A model generated the notes under the pieces. The model made no database searches and had not been told where the DNA came from. It was given only the letters and a program-made list of their open reading frames with translations. From Eutrophocola sp964629325 (GTDB lineage Bacteria; Pseudomonadota; Gammaproteobacteria; Pseudomonadales; Pseudohongiellaceae), in assembly GCA_964629325.1 (NCBI GenBank), contig CAZVSC010000044.1:1-22544 (forward strand): 22,544 nucleotides of DNA, given 5' to 3'. Each line of letters begins with the position of its first letter. The first letter of the stretch is position 1. This document shows positions 1 to 8,001 of the stretch, in pieces. The translations under genes and the position numbers were made by a program.

Positions 1-28
1 TCTTTCTTCTTTCTTCTTGTAAAGATGC

Positions 29-45
29 GGCAGACTCCGTCTGCC
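29..45. repeat. short perfect hairpin
   Basis: GGCAGAC (29-35) and GTCTGCC (39-45) form a perfect 7-bp stem with a 3-nt loop. It lies downstream of the stop of the minus-strand DUF6152 gene and could help end that transcript, but there is no clean U-run on the minus strand, so its role is unclear. Confidence 0.4.
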
Positions 46-47
46 TT

Positions 48-84
48 GCCGGATATCGGTCCTGCGGACCTGCTTCCGGCCTAC
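48..84 (+). repeat. REP-like palindromic element
   Basis: An outer stem GCCGGA (48-53) / TCCGGC (75-80) encloses an inner stem GGTCC (58-62) / GGACC (66-70), and the element ends in CTAC. The form GCCGGAT...TCCGGCCTAC closely resembles enterobacterial REP (repetitive extragenic palindromic) units. A second element of the same design lies at 14644-14679. REP units sit between genes and can stabilise mRNA ends or bind proteins. The identification rests on form only; no family comparison was possible. Confidence 0.5.
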
Positions 85-94
85 ACGCTTCGTT

Positions 95-496
95 CTAGTT
101 TTGGATTTGCCCCATTTGCCTCAGCTCGCCGTCCTCGGCGCGCATCAGGCCGGCAGAGGCATAATAGTCTCGACCATTCTTGGCCAGGCAGCCGCGCACC
201 CAGACTTCCTTGCCGACATTGCGCTTGAAGTAGTCGAGCCCGGTACCGGCGCGCTTCAGGGTGATCAGCGCATAGGTCTGGAACGACCAGTTGTGCACCT
301 CGCCGTTGTCATCGGTGACGTCCATGTAGAAAAAGGCGTGCGGATTCTGCCAGTCGACATCGGTGAGGATACCGGTGAAATCCCGGCAGTTGTTCTCATC
401 GAATTCGGCGGAAAATGAATGGTGAGCTGAAGTGCTCGCGGCAGTCGCTGAAATGATTCCCGCCAGCATGGTGGCGGCAATTTCCCGGTGTTTCAT
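95..496 (-). CDS. DUF6152 family secreted protein (first of three)
   Basis: A 133-aa exported protein. A signal peptide of about 24 residues ends in ASTSA and is followed at once by the HHSFSAEFD motif that opens mature DUF6152 proteins. The next hallmark, a glycine-containing strand followed by W-Q-NPH-AFFYMDV, is also present. The family is a small predicted beta-barrel-like periplasmic domain of unknown function. This copy has two cysteines in the mature part (NNCRDF and RGCLAK), which could form a disulfide; the other two copies differ there. The start is supported by GGGGAG about 8 nt upstream of the ATG. It is transcribed leftwards, like the mini-HemG gene upstream of it, with about 100 nt between them. 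Family assignment is firm; function is unknown. Confidence 0.85.
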   Translation of the reverse strand: MKHREIAATMLAGIISATAASTSAHHSFSAEFDENNCRDFTGILTDVDWQNPHAFFYMDVTDDNGEVHNWSFQTYALITLKRAGTGLDYFKRNVGKEVWVRGCLAKNGRDYYASAGLMRAEDGELRQMGQIQN

Positions 497-594
497 ATGG
501 CACTCCCCTCAGGGCCAACAGGAACACCGATTTTGCCCTGACTGCAGGAGGGTGACAACCGTGTAATACGTCAGGTCATGGGTGATCTGGTTGT

Positions 595-849
595 TTACTT
601 GGTAGAAAGCCGCCGTGCGTACGCCGCCACTTGTCGCCAGTCGGTGTATTCGTGGTCGCGGCTGGTGTCCGTACTCCCGCCTTCTTTCCTGGCAATGCCT
701 TTCATGACCCAGCGGATGAACCAGTTGTACTGCGTGTATTTCAGGGCGCCGGCGATCATCTCGATATAGGCAAAAGGTGCACGCAGACGTTCCGCCACCT
801 TGGCGGTCTGCCCTTCAAGCGAGGCGAACAACAGCAGGATATTTCTCAT
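595..849 (-). CDS. miniature HemG-like flavodoxin (internally deleted)
   Basis: An 84-aa protein. Its first 23 residues match the N-terminus of HemG, the flavodoxin-like protoporphyrinogen oxidase, including the FMN phosphate-binding loop FASLEGQT (residues 8-15). From residue 31 it matches the HemG C-terminus: MIAGALKYTQYNW, then GGSTDT and YTDWRQVAAYAR. Against the roughly 175-180 aa of E. coli HemG about 95 central residues are absent, including most of the central sheet and the other flavin-contacting loops. The frame is intact and the ATG has GGGAGGG 7 nt upstream, so it is probably translated. A longer upstream frame to 1056 has no such ribosome site. It may be a decayed gene whose deletion stayed in frame, or a mini-protein with a new role; flavin oxidase activity seems unlikely. 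It is divergent from the ABC operon. Confidence 0.65.
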   Translation of the reverse strand: MRNILLLFASLEGQTAKVAERLRAPFAYIEMIAGALKYTQYNWFIRWVMKGIARKEGGSTDTSRDHEYTDWRQVAAYARRLSTK

Positions 850-864
850 CAAGCCCTCCCTTTT

Positions 865-881
865 GGCAGTTGTATACTGCC
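865..881. promoter_or_regulatory. inverted repeat upstream of mini-hemG
   Basis: GGCAGT (865-870) and ACTGCC (876-881) are perfect inverted repeats separated by 5 nt. They lie 16 nt upstream of the mini-HemG start codon, where a repressor would block transcription or a hairpin would sit in the leader. The role is inferred from position. Confidence 0.35.
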
Positions 882-916
882 TCCTGATACTGTGGACATT
901 CCGGACACAAAGGAAC

Positions 917-930
917 TTGATATCGGTCAA
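917..930. promoter_or_regulatory. candidate FNR/Anr box
   Basis: TTGATATCGGTCAA matches the FNR/Anr/CRP-fold consensus TTGAT-N4-ATCAA at 9 of 10 positions. It lies in the divergent region between mini-hemG and the ABC operon, centred about 74 nt from the mini-hemG start and 69 nt from the ABC start, so it could act on either side. A single site of this quality can arise by chance. Confidence 0.3.
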
Positions 931-992
931 CAAGGTCATGTTCCTGCAGCGATATTTGCCATGGCCTGCGGCTTTCACCGTAGAATAAGCCC

Positions 993-1757
993 ATGGCCCA
1001 GGAACACGCCCTCCAAGACAGCACAGCCACCACTTTTGCCAGCGACCGACAGGCAACGTCGATTCTCAGCGCCCGGCAGCTGTGCAAAACCTACCAGATG
1101 GGCGAAATGCAGGTCCATGCCCTCGTCGATGTCGACATGGATTTACTGGACGGCGAAATGACCGTTCTGCTCGGTGCTTCCGGCAGCGGCAAATCGACAT
1201 TACTCAATATCATCGGCGGGCTCGACGTGCCCACCTCGGGACAGGTGTTCTACCGTGGCCGGGAACTGCCGCGCCAGGTGGATCGCGAGCTGACCAGTTA
1301 CCGGCGCGACCATGTCGGCTTCGTGTTCCAGTTCTACAACCTGATTCCCAGCCTTACCGCGCGGGAAAATGTCGCGCTGGTCACCGATATCGCCGTCGAC
1401 CCGATGGCCCCTGAGGAAGCCCTGGCACTGGTCGGATTGTCGGACCGCCTGGACCACTTCCCGTCGCAGTTGTCCGGCGGCGAACAGCAGCGTGTCGCTA
1501 TCGCCCGCGCCGTGGCGAAAAGGCCCCAGGTCCTGTTATGCGATGAACCTACCGGCGCCCTCGATGCAGCCACCGGCAAGATAGTGCTCAAAGTGCTGGC
1601 GGATGTGAACCGCACCACCGGCACCACCACGGCGATCATCACCCACAACGCCGCCATCGGCGGCATGGGTGACAAGGTGATCCACATGAGCAGCGGCCGT
1701 ATCACCGAACGCCTGACCAACGAGAAGCGCGTCGATATCGACGCCATTGCCTGGTAG
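993..1757 (+). CDS. ABC transporter ATP-binding protein (LolD/MacB type)
   Basis: A 254-aa nucleotide-binding subunit with every motif intact: Walker A GASGSGKST (residues 61-69), Q-loop glutamine 113 in FQFYNL, signature LSGGEQQ (160-166), Walker B LLCDEP (181-186) with D-loop GALD, and switch histidine 218 in ITHN. The FQFYNLIPSLTARENV stretch is typical of the LolD/MacB/FtsE branch, which powers FtsX-type permeases by mechanotransmission instead of moving substrate across the membrane itself. It has an N-terminal extension of about 22 residues before the first strand. No strong ribosome site precedes the ATG, but no better in-frame start was found. The permease gene starts 2 nt after the stop, so the two are translationally linked. 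Substrate unknown. Confidence 0.93.
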   Translation: MAQEHALQDSTATTFASDRQATSILSARQLCKTYQMGEMQVHALVDVDMDLLDGEMTVLLGASGSGKSTLLNIIGGLDVPTSGQVFYRGRELPRQVDRELTSYRRDHVGFVFQFYNLIPSLTARENVALVTDIAVDPMAPEEALALVGLSDRLDHFPSQLSGGEQQRVAIARAVAKRPQVLLCDEPTGALDAATGKIVLKVLADVNRTTGTTTAIITHNAAIGGMGDKVIHMSSGRITERLTNEKRVDIDAIAW

Positions 1758-1759
1758 CC

Positions 1760-4123
1760 ATGTACGCCATCAACCGCAAACTGCTGAGGGAATTGTGGCA
1801 CCTGCGCATGCAGGTCATCTCCATCGCCCTCGTGGTCGCGACCGGCATCATGTCGGTGATGACCATGCGCGGCACTTACGAATCACTTACCTGGTCGCAG
1901 GCCAATTATTACCAGCACACCCGTTTTGCCGACCTGTGGGCGCCGCTGGTGCGGGCGCCGGCGCTGGTGGCAACACGCGTGGCCGCCGTTCCCGGGGTCG
2001 AAAGCGTCGATACCCGCATCACCTTTCTCGCCACCCTGGACCTTGAAGGCATGCAGATGCCCGCACAGGCACGCTTTGTCTCGCTGCCGGAATTCGGCCG
2101 GCCGGCCCTGAACGACCTGCTCATCCGTGAAGGCCGCTATATCGTCAGCGGCGATCCCGACGAGGTCATCATCAACGAAAAATTCGCCCTCGCCCGCGGC
2201 CTGAGACCCGGCGACACTGTCAGGGCGGTGATGAACGGGCGTGCCCGTGATCTGCGCATCGTCGGTATCGCCAACTCTCCCGAGCACTCCTACGCGGTGC
2301 CGCCGGGCTCACTGTTTCCGGAAGACAATCGCTACGGCGTGTTCTGGATGAGCGAGGAAATCCTCGGGCCCGTGAACGACATGGATGGCGCCTTCAACGA
2401 ACTGGTCGCGCGCCTGGAACCGGATGCCAACGCCGATGCCGTCATGGACGCCATCGACGACATCCTCAAACCCTATGGCGGCCTGGGCGCCTACCTGCGC
2501 GAGGACCAGCTCAGCCACCAGATCATCGAGAATGAACTGACCGAGATTCGCATCAACGGCACGGTCATTCCCGCCATCTTCCTGGGCGTGGCGGTGTTCC
2601 TGCTTTACCTCGTGCTGGGCCGGCTCATCAACACGCAGCGCGGGGAAATCGCCGTGCTCAAGGCCTTCGGTTACCAGGACTGGGAAGTGGGCCGGCATTA
2701 CCTGATGTATGCCATGCTCGCCGTCACCCTGGGCGCATTTATCGGGGGCATCGGCGGCATCCGGCTCGGCGCCGGCCTGGTCAATCTGTATCGGCAATAC
2801 CTGGACATTCCCGACCTCGTCTACCGTGTCACACCATCGCTGCTTGTTATCGCCATCGGCATCAGCGTCACCGGCGCCTGTGCGGGCGCCCTGTCGGCTG
2901 TGCGCAAAGCCGTCAACCTGCCGCCTGCCGAAGCCATGCGCCCGGCATCACCGGCACGGTTCAGGCCGGGACCGGTGGAGCGTTTCGGTATCGGCCGTAT
3001 GCTGTCCGCTTCCGGCCGCATGATCCTGCGCAACGTGGAGCGCAAACCCGTGCAGGGGTTCTTCTCGTCCCTGGGTGTTGCCCTGTCCATGGCCATCCTG
3101 GTGCTCGGCATGTTCATGTTCGACAGCGTCCTGTACATGATGGATCTGCAGTTTCGCCGCATACAGCGCGAGGACATCATGCTCACCTTCCGCGAGGTCA
3201 TGCCGGACTCCGTTCGCTTCGAGCTTGCCAGCATGGCCGGCGTCACCGCCGTGGAAACCTACCGGATGACGGCGGCACGCCTCAAGGCCGGCCAGCATGA
3301 GGAGGAGGTGGCGGTACAGGGCCTGGAACCGAACAGCCGCATGCGGCGCATCATCAACGCGGACGGCCGGGAAATCCCGGTGCCCGATCGCGGCATCGTC
3401 ATCAGCGCCCTGCTCGCGAAACGCCTGGAAGTACAACTGGGCGACATGCTCAATGTGGAATGGCTGGAAGGCAAGCGGCTGGAATCCCTGGTACCGGTCA
3501 CCGGCATCGTCGAGGATTTCATCGGCGTGTCGGCGTGGATGAGCAAGCGCAACCTGAAACTGCTCACCGGCGATTCGTGGGTAGCCTCCGGCGCCTTGCT
3601 GCAGGTGGAGGATGACCGCCGCGACGAACTGTATGCCCACCTGAAACAGGTGCCCGGCATCGCCGGCGTCTCCTCTCCCCAGTTGATGCTGGATACCTTC
3701 AACGAGGAACTGGCCAGGACCATCGATATCACCACGTCGTTTCTGCTCGGTTTCGCCTGCGTCATCGCCATCGGCGTGATCTACAACGGCGCGCGCATTT
3801 CCCTGTCCGAACGCGGGCGCGAGCTGGCAAGCCTGCGTGTAATGGGTTTTCATCGCCGTGAAGTGGCTATCCTGCTGCTGGGCGAACAGGCCCTGGTGAC
3901 CCTGGCGGGTATTCCACTGGGCTGCGTTATCGGCTACGGTCTGTCGAAACTGATTGCCGGCGCGATCGAAACCGATGCCTACCGGATTCCGTTCATCGCC
4001 GATCCGCGCACGTATCTGGTCGCTGCCGGCATCATCATCGCCGCCGCCGCGGCCAGCGGCCTGGCAGTACGCCGGCGCCTGGACAAATTCGATCTCGTGG
4101 CCGTACTGAAATCACGGGAATAG
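1760..4123 (+). CDS. ABC transporter permease with two FtsX domains
   Basis: A 787-aa inner-membrane permease. It is predicted to have one N-terminal helix (about 17-36), a large periplasmic domain, a three-helix FtsX core (about 268-382), then a second unit with a helix at about 432-455, another periplasmic domain and a second FtsX core (about 658-775). Both FtsX repeats carry the cytoplasmic signature of a charged run followed by a glycine-aromatic turn (RGEIAVLKAFGY and RGRELASLRVMGF). This internally duplicated form is the YbbP-like layout, unlike MacB, which has one FtsX core and an attached ATPase. With the ATPase before it and the HlyD adaptor after it, it probably forms a tripartite-type envelope exporter or lipid/lipoprotein extractor. 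Substrate unknown. Confidence 0.9.
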   Translation: MYAINRKLLRELWHLRMQVISIALVVATGIMSVMTMRGTYESLTWSQANYYQHTRFADLWAPLVRAPALVATRVAAVPGVESVDTRITFLATLDLEGMQMPAQARFVSLPEFGRPALNDLLIREGRYIVSGDPDEVIINEKFALARGLRPGDTVRAVMNGRARDLRIVGIANSPEHSYAVPPGSLFPEDNRYGVFWMSEEILGPVNDMDGAFNELVARLEPDANADAVMDAIDDILKPYGGLGAYLREDQLSHQIIENELTEIRINGTVIPAIFLGVAVFLLYLVLGRLINTQRGEIAVLKAFGYQDWEVGRHYLMYAMLAVTLGAFIGGIGGIRLGAGLVNLYRQYLDIPDLVYRVTPSLLVIAIGISVTGACAGALSAVRKAVNLPPAEAMRPASPARFRPGPVERFGIGRMLSASGRMILRNVERKPVQGFFSSLGVALSMAILVLGMFMFDSVLYMMDLQFRRIQREDIMLTFREVMPDSVRFELASMAGVTAVETYRMTAARLKAGQHEEEVAVQGLEPNSRMRRIINADGREIPVPDRGIVISALLAKRLEVQLGDMLNVEWLEGKRLESLVPVTGIVEDFIGVSAWMSKRNLKLLTGDSWVASGALLQVEDDRRDELYAHLKQVPGIAGVSSPQLMLDTFNEELARTIDITTSFLLGFACVIAIGVIYNGARISLSERGRELASLRVMGFHRREVAILLLGEQALVTLAGIPLGCVIGYGLSKLIAGAIETDAYRIPFIADPRTYLVAAGIIIAAAAASGLAVRRRLDKFDLVAVLKSRE

Positions 4124-4154
4124 CGGTAACCGCGGCAATAAAGAGGAGCAACTC

Positions 4155-5330
4155 ATGGCTGCAAACACTTCACTCGGTAAATGGCTCATCCCCGGCGTGC
4201 TGGCCGTCGTGGTGATCCTGGCCGTCGTCTTTGCCATGAGCCCGACACCACTGCCCGTGGAAACCGCACTTGTCGAGGAACGCACGCTGACCATTCTCGT
4301 CGAGGAACAGGGGCGCACTCGCGCCCGCGATCCGTTCGTTGTCGCAGCGCCGATCAACGGCAGGCTGCTGCGCATCCAGCTCGATGAAGGCAACCATGTC
4401 GAACAGGGCCAGATTATCGCCCGCATCGCGCTGGCGCCCGAGGACCGGCGCACCGAAGCCACTTACCGTGCCAACCTGACCGCTGCCGAAGCGCGGCAGG
4501 CCGCCGCCGAGGCCGCATTGATGGAGGCGGAGAGCGCCGTCGCGCGCGCCCGCCGGGAAGAGGAACGCCGCGGTGAATTGCTCAAGAACAACCTGATCAG
4601 CCAGGAAGAGCTGGAGTATTACTACCAGGTCACCGATTCCGCCGAGGCACGCCGGCTCAGCGCCCAGGCGACACAGGCCGCGGCGGCAGCTGAAGTGGAA
4701 AGCGCCAGGTCGCGCCTGCTGGGCATCAGCACGGACAACGAGGAAGGCGTGCTGGATATCACAGCGCCCGTGAGCGGCACCATCTACCGCGTCTACGAGG
4801 AAAGCGAGCGGGTGGTGCAGGCGGGCACGCCGCTGATGGATATCAGCAATGACGACTCCCTGGAAATCATCATCGACCTGCTCACGCAGGATGCGGTGAA
4901 GGTTTCGCCCGGCGATCCCATTCTCGTCACCGGCTGGGGCGAAGACCGCGTCATCAGCGCACGGGTCAGCTATATCGAGCCGCAGGCATTCACGAAGATC
5001 TCGGCACTCGGTGTCGAGGAACAGCGCGTCAACGTCATCGCCGAATTCCTCGAGCCAACCTCCCCGCTAGGTGCCGGCTACCGCATCGAGGCGGGCATCG
5101 TGGTGTGGGAAGAAGACAACGTACTCACCGTACCGACCAGCGCCCTGTTCCAGCGCAGCAGTACCTGGCAGGTATTCGTCGTAACCGGCGATACGGTGGA
5201 ACTGCGCGCACTCACCCTGGGCCAGCGCGGCCGGGAGTATGCGCAGGTTCTGGACGGACTCCGGGCAGACGACCGCATCGTGCTTTACCCTTCCGATCTC
5301 ATCAGCGAAGGCATCACCGTCAGTTACTGA
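4155..5330 (+). CDS. HlyD/MacA-type periplasmic adaptor protein
   Basis: A 391-aa membrane-fusion protein. A single N-terminal helix (about 8-29) anchors it in the inner membrane. Next come the first half of a lipoyl-like domain (VVAAPINGRLLRIQLDEGNHV), an alpha-helical coiled-coil hairpin rich in Ala/Glu/Arg (about 96-190), the second lipoyl half (ITAPVSGTIYRVYEESERVV), and beta-barrel and membrane-proximal domains ending in a VLDGLRADDRIVLYPSD stretch typical of the family. AGAGGAG lies about 7 nt before the ATG. It is third in the ABC operon, 31 nt after the permease stop, and should link the transporter to an outer-membrane channel; no TolC-like gene is present in the window. Confidence 0.92.
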   Translation: MAANTSLGKWLIPGVLAVVVILAVVFAMSPTPLPVETALVEERTLTILVEEQGRTRARDPFVVAAPINGRLLRIQLDEGNHVEQGQIIARIALAPEDRRTEATYRANLTAAEARQAAAEAALMEAESAVARARREEERRGELLKNNLISQEELEYYYQVTDSAEARRLSAQATQAAAAAEVESARSRLLGISTDNEEGVLDITAPVSGTIYRVYEESERVVQAGTPLMDISNDDSLEIIIDLLTQDAVKVSPGDPILVTGWGEDRVISARVSYIEPQAFTKISALGVEEQRVNVIAEFLEPTSPLGAGYRIEAGIVVWEEDNVLTVPTSALFQRSSTWQVFVVTGDTVELRALTLGQRGREYAQVLDGLRADDRIVLYPSDLISEGITVSY

Positions 5331-5367
5331 GGCCGGCTCTTGCAGGTCGTTTAACCTGAATCAAACC

Positions 5368-5382
5368 CCGGGGTGACCCCGG
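5368..5382. repeat. short perfect inverted repeat before the antiporter gene
   Basis: CCGGGG (5368-5373), TGA, CCCCGG (5377-5382) form a GC-only 6-bp stem in the gap between the adaptor stop and the antiporter start. There is no U-run, so it is not a standard terminator. It argues against starting the antiporter at the GTG at 5373, inside the hairpin. Confidence 0.35.
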
Positions 5383-5417
5383 AGGTTATAAGAGAAGCTG
5401 ATACCGGGGGCTTTTCC

Positions 5418-7925
5418 ATGCACGAAACATCCGTTCTGGTCGACGTCGTATCCGGGCTGATCCTGCTGCTCATTATTGCCGCGGCAACTTCAGCCATCGG
5501 CAAACGCGTCCGCCTGCCTTTCACCGTGATGCTGGTCATCATCGGCGCCGGCATGGCCATGCTGGCCGATGTCGTGCCCCTGCTCTCCGTGCTGCACAGC
5601 CTGAGCCTGTCGCCGGACATGATCCTGTATATCTTCCTGCCCACCCTGGTGTTTGAATCCGCCTTCAACATGGACGGCCGGCAGTTGTGGCACAACATCG
5701 TGCCCGTATTGACGCTGGCTGTGCCGGGACTGCTGCTCTCCACCGGGATCATCGGCGGCATCGTCTACCTGGCTACTGACATCCCATTGACTGCCGCCCT
5801 GCTGCTTGGCGCCATTCTCAGCGCCACTGACCCGGTGGCCGTCATCGCCCTGTTCAAGCGCCTCGGCGCGCCCAAGCGGCTGACCATTCTTGTGGAAGGC
5901 GAAAGCCTGTTCAATGACGCCACCGCCATCGTGCTGGCGACGATCCTGATCACCACTATCGGGGTGGAAGCCGGGGAAGGCGCAGTCTCCGTCGGCGCCG
6001 CGGCCTGGGATTTCGGGGTGGTGTTCGTCGGCGGCATGGCCGTCGGCTGCGTGCTCGGCATCGTGACATCGCTTGTCGTCGGCGCGGTAAGGTCCGATGT
6101 ATATATCGAGACCACCCTGACCACCATCCTGGCCTATGCGTCATTCATCCTCGCGGAACGCGCCTTTCACGTCAGCGGCGTGGTCGCCGTGGTGATGGCC
6201 GGCATCACGCTTGGCAACTGGGGCCGGATAAAAATCTCGCCGCAGGTGCGCCAGTATGTCGATCATTTCTGGGAGTACATGGCCTACGTGGCCACCGCGC
6301 TCATCTTCCTGATGGTGGGTATGCGGGTGGACCTGTCATCCCTGCAGGCATCCGCCGGTGCGCTCGCCTGGGTCGTGCTGGGTATGCTGCTGTCACGCGC
6401 CATCGTCATCTACGGCATGATCCCCGTCAGCAACCGCCTCTCCCAGGCGTCCAAAACCAGCCGCGCCTACCAGCATGTCATGTTCTGGGGCGGCCTGCGC
6501 GGCGCCATTGCGCTGGCCATCGTTCTCAGCCTGCCTGACTTTCCCTACCATGATATTTTTGTCGCTCTCGTCATGGGCGCGGTGCTGTTCACCCTGCTGG
6601 TCCAGGGGCTGAGCATCGAATGGCTGGTGGGACGGCTGGGCCTCAACAAGCCCCCGCTCTTCGACCAGATCGCGCAGACCGAGGGCATGGTCAGTGCCAC
6701 GCAACTGGCCATCAACCGGTTGCCCGACCTGCAGCGGGGCGGCCTGTTCTCCGGCTCCATCGCGACCAAGCTCCAGAAGCGCTGCGAGAAGGCGCTGGGC
6801 AGACAGCAGCGCAACCTGCGCCACCTGCGCGAGCTGCAGCATGAAAGCCACCAGGACGTGGTGCAACTGTTCCTGCGCTGCTACGCCAACGAGCATGCCC
6901 AGTACAACGACCTGTTCAACAAGGGCCATGTGGGTGAAGGCGCCCTGCGTAACCTGCTGGGTGTGCTGGCCGCGCAGATCGATTCCATCCGCTTCGAAGG
7001 GGAATACCAGCCTGTCTACAAAAGCCTGCTGCCGGTAAGCCGGGCACAGCATTTCCTGCTGCACCTGCTGGAAAAGATCGTCGGCGACAACCGTCTTTCC
7101 GAACGCATGCGCCTGGACCTGATCGTCATGAATTACGAAGAAGCCTGGGGGCATTTTCATGCCTGCCAGGCCATCCTGGCAGACCTGCAAACCCTGGAAA
7201 CGCTGACCGCGCTCGACGACGACACAGTCCAGCACGTGCGACACCAGTATGAAATCTGGAAAAACCGGGCCGAGGAAGACCTCAACCAGATGGGTGAGCA
7301 GTATCCCGAGTTCGTCAGCGCGATGCAGGAGCGCCTGGGCAAACGCCTGATCCTGCTGGCGGAAATACAGGCGATAGAGACCGAAACCGAACATGGCAAC
7401 CTGCCGCGCATCACGGCGGAGCAGATGCAGGACAATTTGTATCTCCAGTTATGGCAGCTGCGTGGCCAGGAAATCCGGCGCCTGCGCGTGGAGCCGGATG
7501 AACTGCTGAAAAAAGTCCCCTTCTTTGCCACGACCTCTGAAACCGATTTCCACACATTGAGCCAGAAAATGAAACGGCACAGCGTGGCACCACGCGAGGT
7601 CATCATCCGGCAGGGTGATAAAGGCGACTGCCTCTATCTCATTGCCCGGGGTGTGGTGCGAATTTCCCATGAACGTGACGGTAAAACGCGCGACCTGACC
7701 TCCCTGTTCGCCGGCGACTTTTTTGGTGAAATGGCCCTGCTCAATGACGAGATCCGGACCGCCACGGTCACCAGCGTGTCCCCCTGCACGCTGTATGTCC
7801 TTGACCGGCAGGATCTGCAGGACGTGATGGCACAGAACCCCGCGATACGGCTCGCCCTGCAACATGCCGATGCCCTGAGGAGACAGGAACAGGCGGCCCT
7901 GGACGACCAGGCCGATACCGACTGA
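5418..7925 (+). CDS. Na+/H+ antiporter (CPA1 type) with C-terminal cNMP-binding domain
   Basis: An 835-aa fusion protein. Residues 1 to about 415 form an NhaP/NHE-type cation:proton antiporter with about 12-13 helices and the family motifs ATDPVA (136-141) and GESLFND (161-167); the Asn-Asp pair (166-167) is typical of electroneutral CPA1 exchangers. A mostly helical cytoplasmic region of about 270 residues follows. A cyclic-nucleotide-binding domain occupies roughly 690-810, with the phosphate-binding cassette FFGEMALLNDEIRTATV keeping the ligand-contacting Glu771 and Arg780. This layout is shared with sperm NHE and plant SOS1-like exchangers. It probably controls pH or Na+ in response to cAMP or cGMP. 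The ATG at 5418 is preferred over the GTG at 5373: it follows a GGGGG tract and opens directly on the first helix. Confidence 0.9.
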   Translation: MHETSVLVDVVSGLILLLIIAAATSAIGKRVRLPFTVMLVIIGAGMAMLADVVPLLSVLHSLSLSPDMILYIFLPTLVFESAFNMDGRQLWHNIVPVLTLAVPGLLLSTGIIGGIVYLATDIPLTAALLLGAILSATDPVAVIALFKRLGAPKRLTILVEGESLFNDATAIVLATILITTIGVEAGEGAVSVGAAAWDFGVVFVGGMAVGCVLGIVTSLVVGAVRSDVYIETTLTTILAYASFILAERAFHVSGVVAVVMAGITLGNWGRIKISPQVRQYVDHFWEYMAYVATALIFLMVGMRVDLSSLQASAGALAWVVLGMLLSRAIVIYGMIPVSNRLSQASKTSRAYQHVMFWGGLRGAIALAIVLSLPDFPYHDIFVALVMGAVLFTLLVQGLSIEWLVGRLGLNKPPLFDQIAQTEGMVSATQLAINRLPDLQRGGLFSGSIATKLQKRCEKALGRQQRNLRHLRELQHESHQDVVQLFLRCYANEHAQYNDLFNKGHVGEGALRNLLGVLAAQIDSIRFEGEYQPVYKSLLPVSRAQHFLLHLLEKIVGDNRLSERMRLDLIVMNYEEAWGHFHACQAILADLQTLETLTALDDDTVQHVRHQYEIWKNRAEEDLNQMGEQYPEFVSAMQERLGKRLILLAEIQAIETETEHGNLPRITAEQMQDNLYLQLWQLRGQEIRRLRVEPDELLKKVPFFATTSETDFHTLSQKMKRHSVAPREVIIRQGDKGDCLYLIARGVVRISHERDGKTRDLTSLFAGDFFGEMALLNDEIRTATVTSVSPCTLYVLDRQDLQDVMAQNPAIRLALQHADALRRQEQAALDDQADTD

Positions 7926-8001
7926 ACCAGCCTTTTCACCCGGCGTCCAATCATGGCTACAATCTGGTACGCTGGATAAAACAACAGGGGGAAGAGGCGT
8001 C

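Noticed and set aside
5373..5417. GTG start giving the antiporter 15 more residues
   Set aside because: The GTG is inside a GC-only hairpin, the added residues are polar and the ATG at 5418 has a better upstream site.
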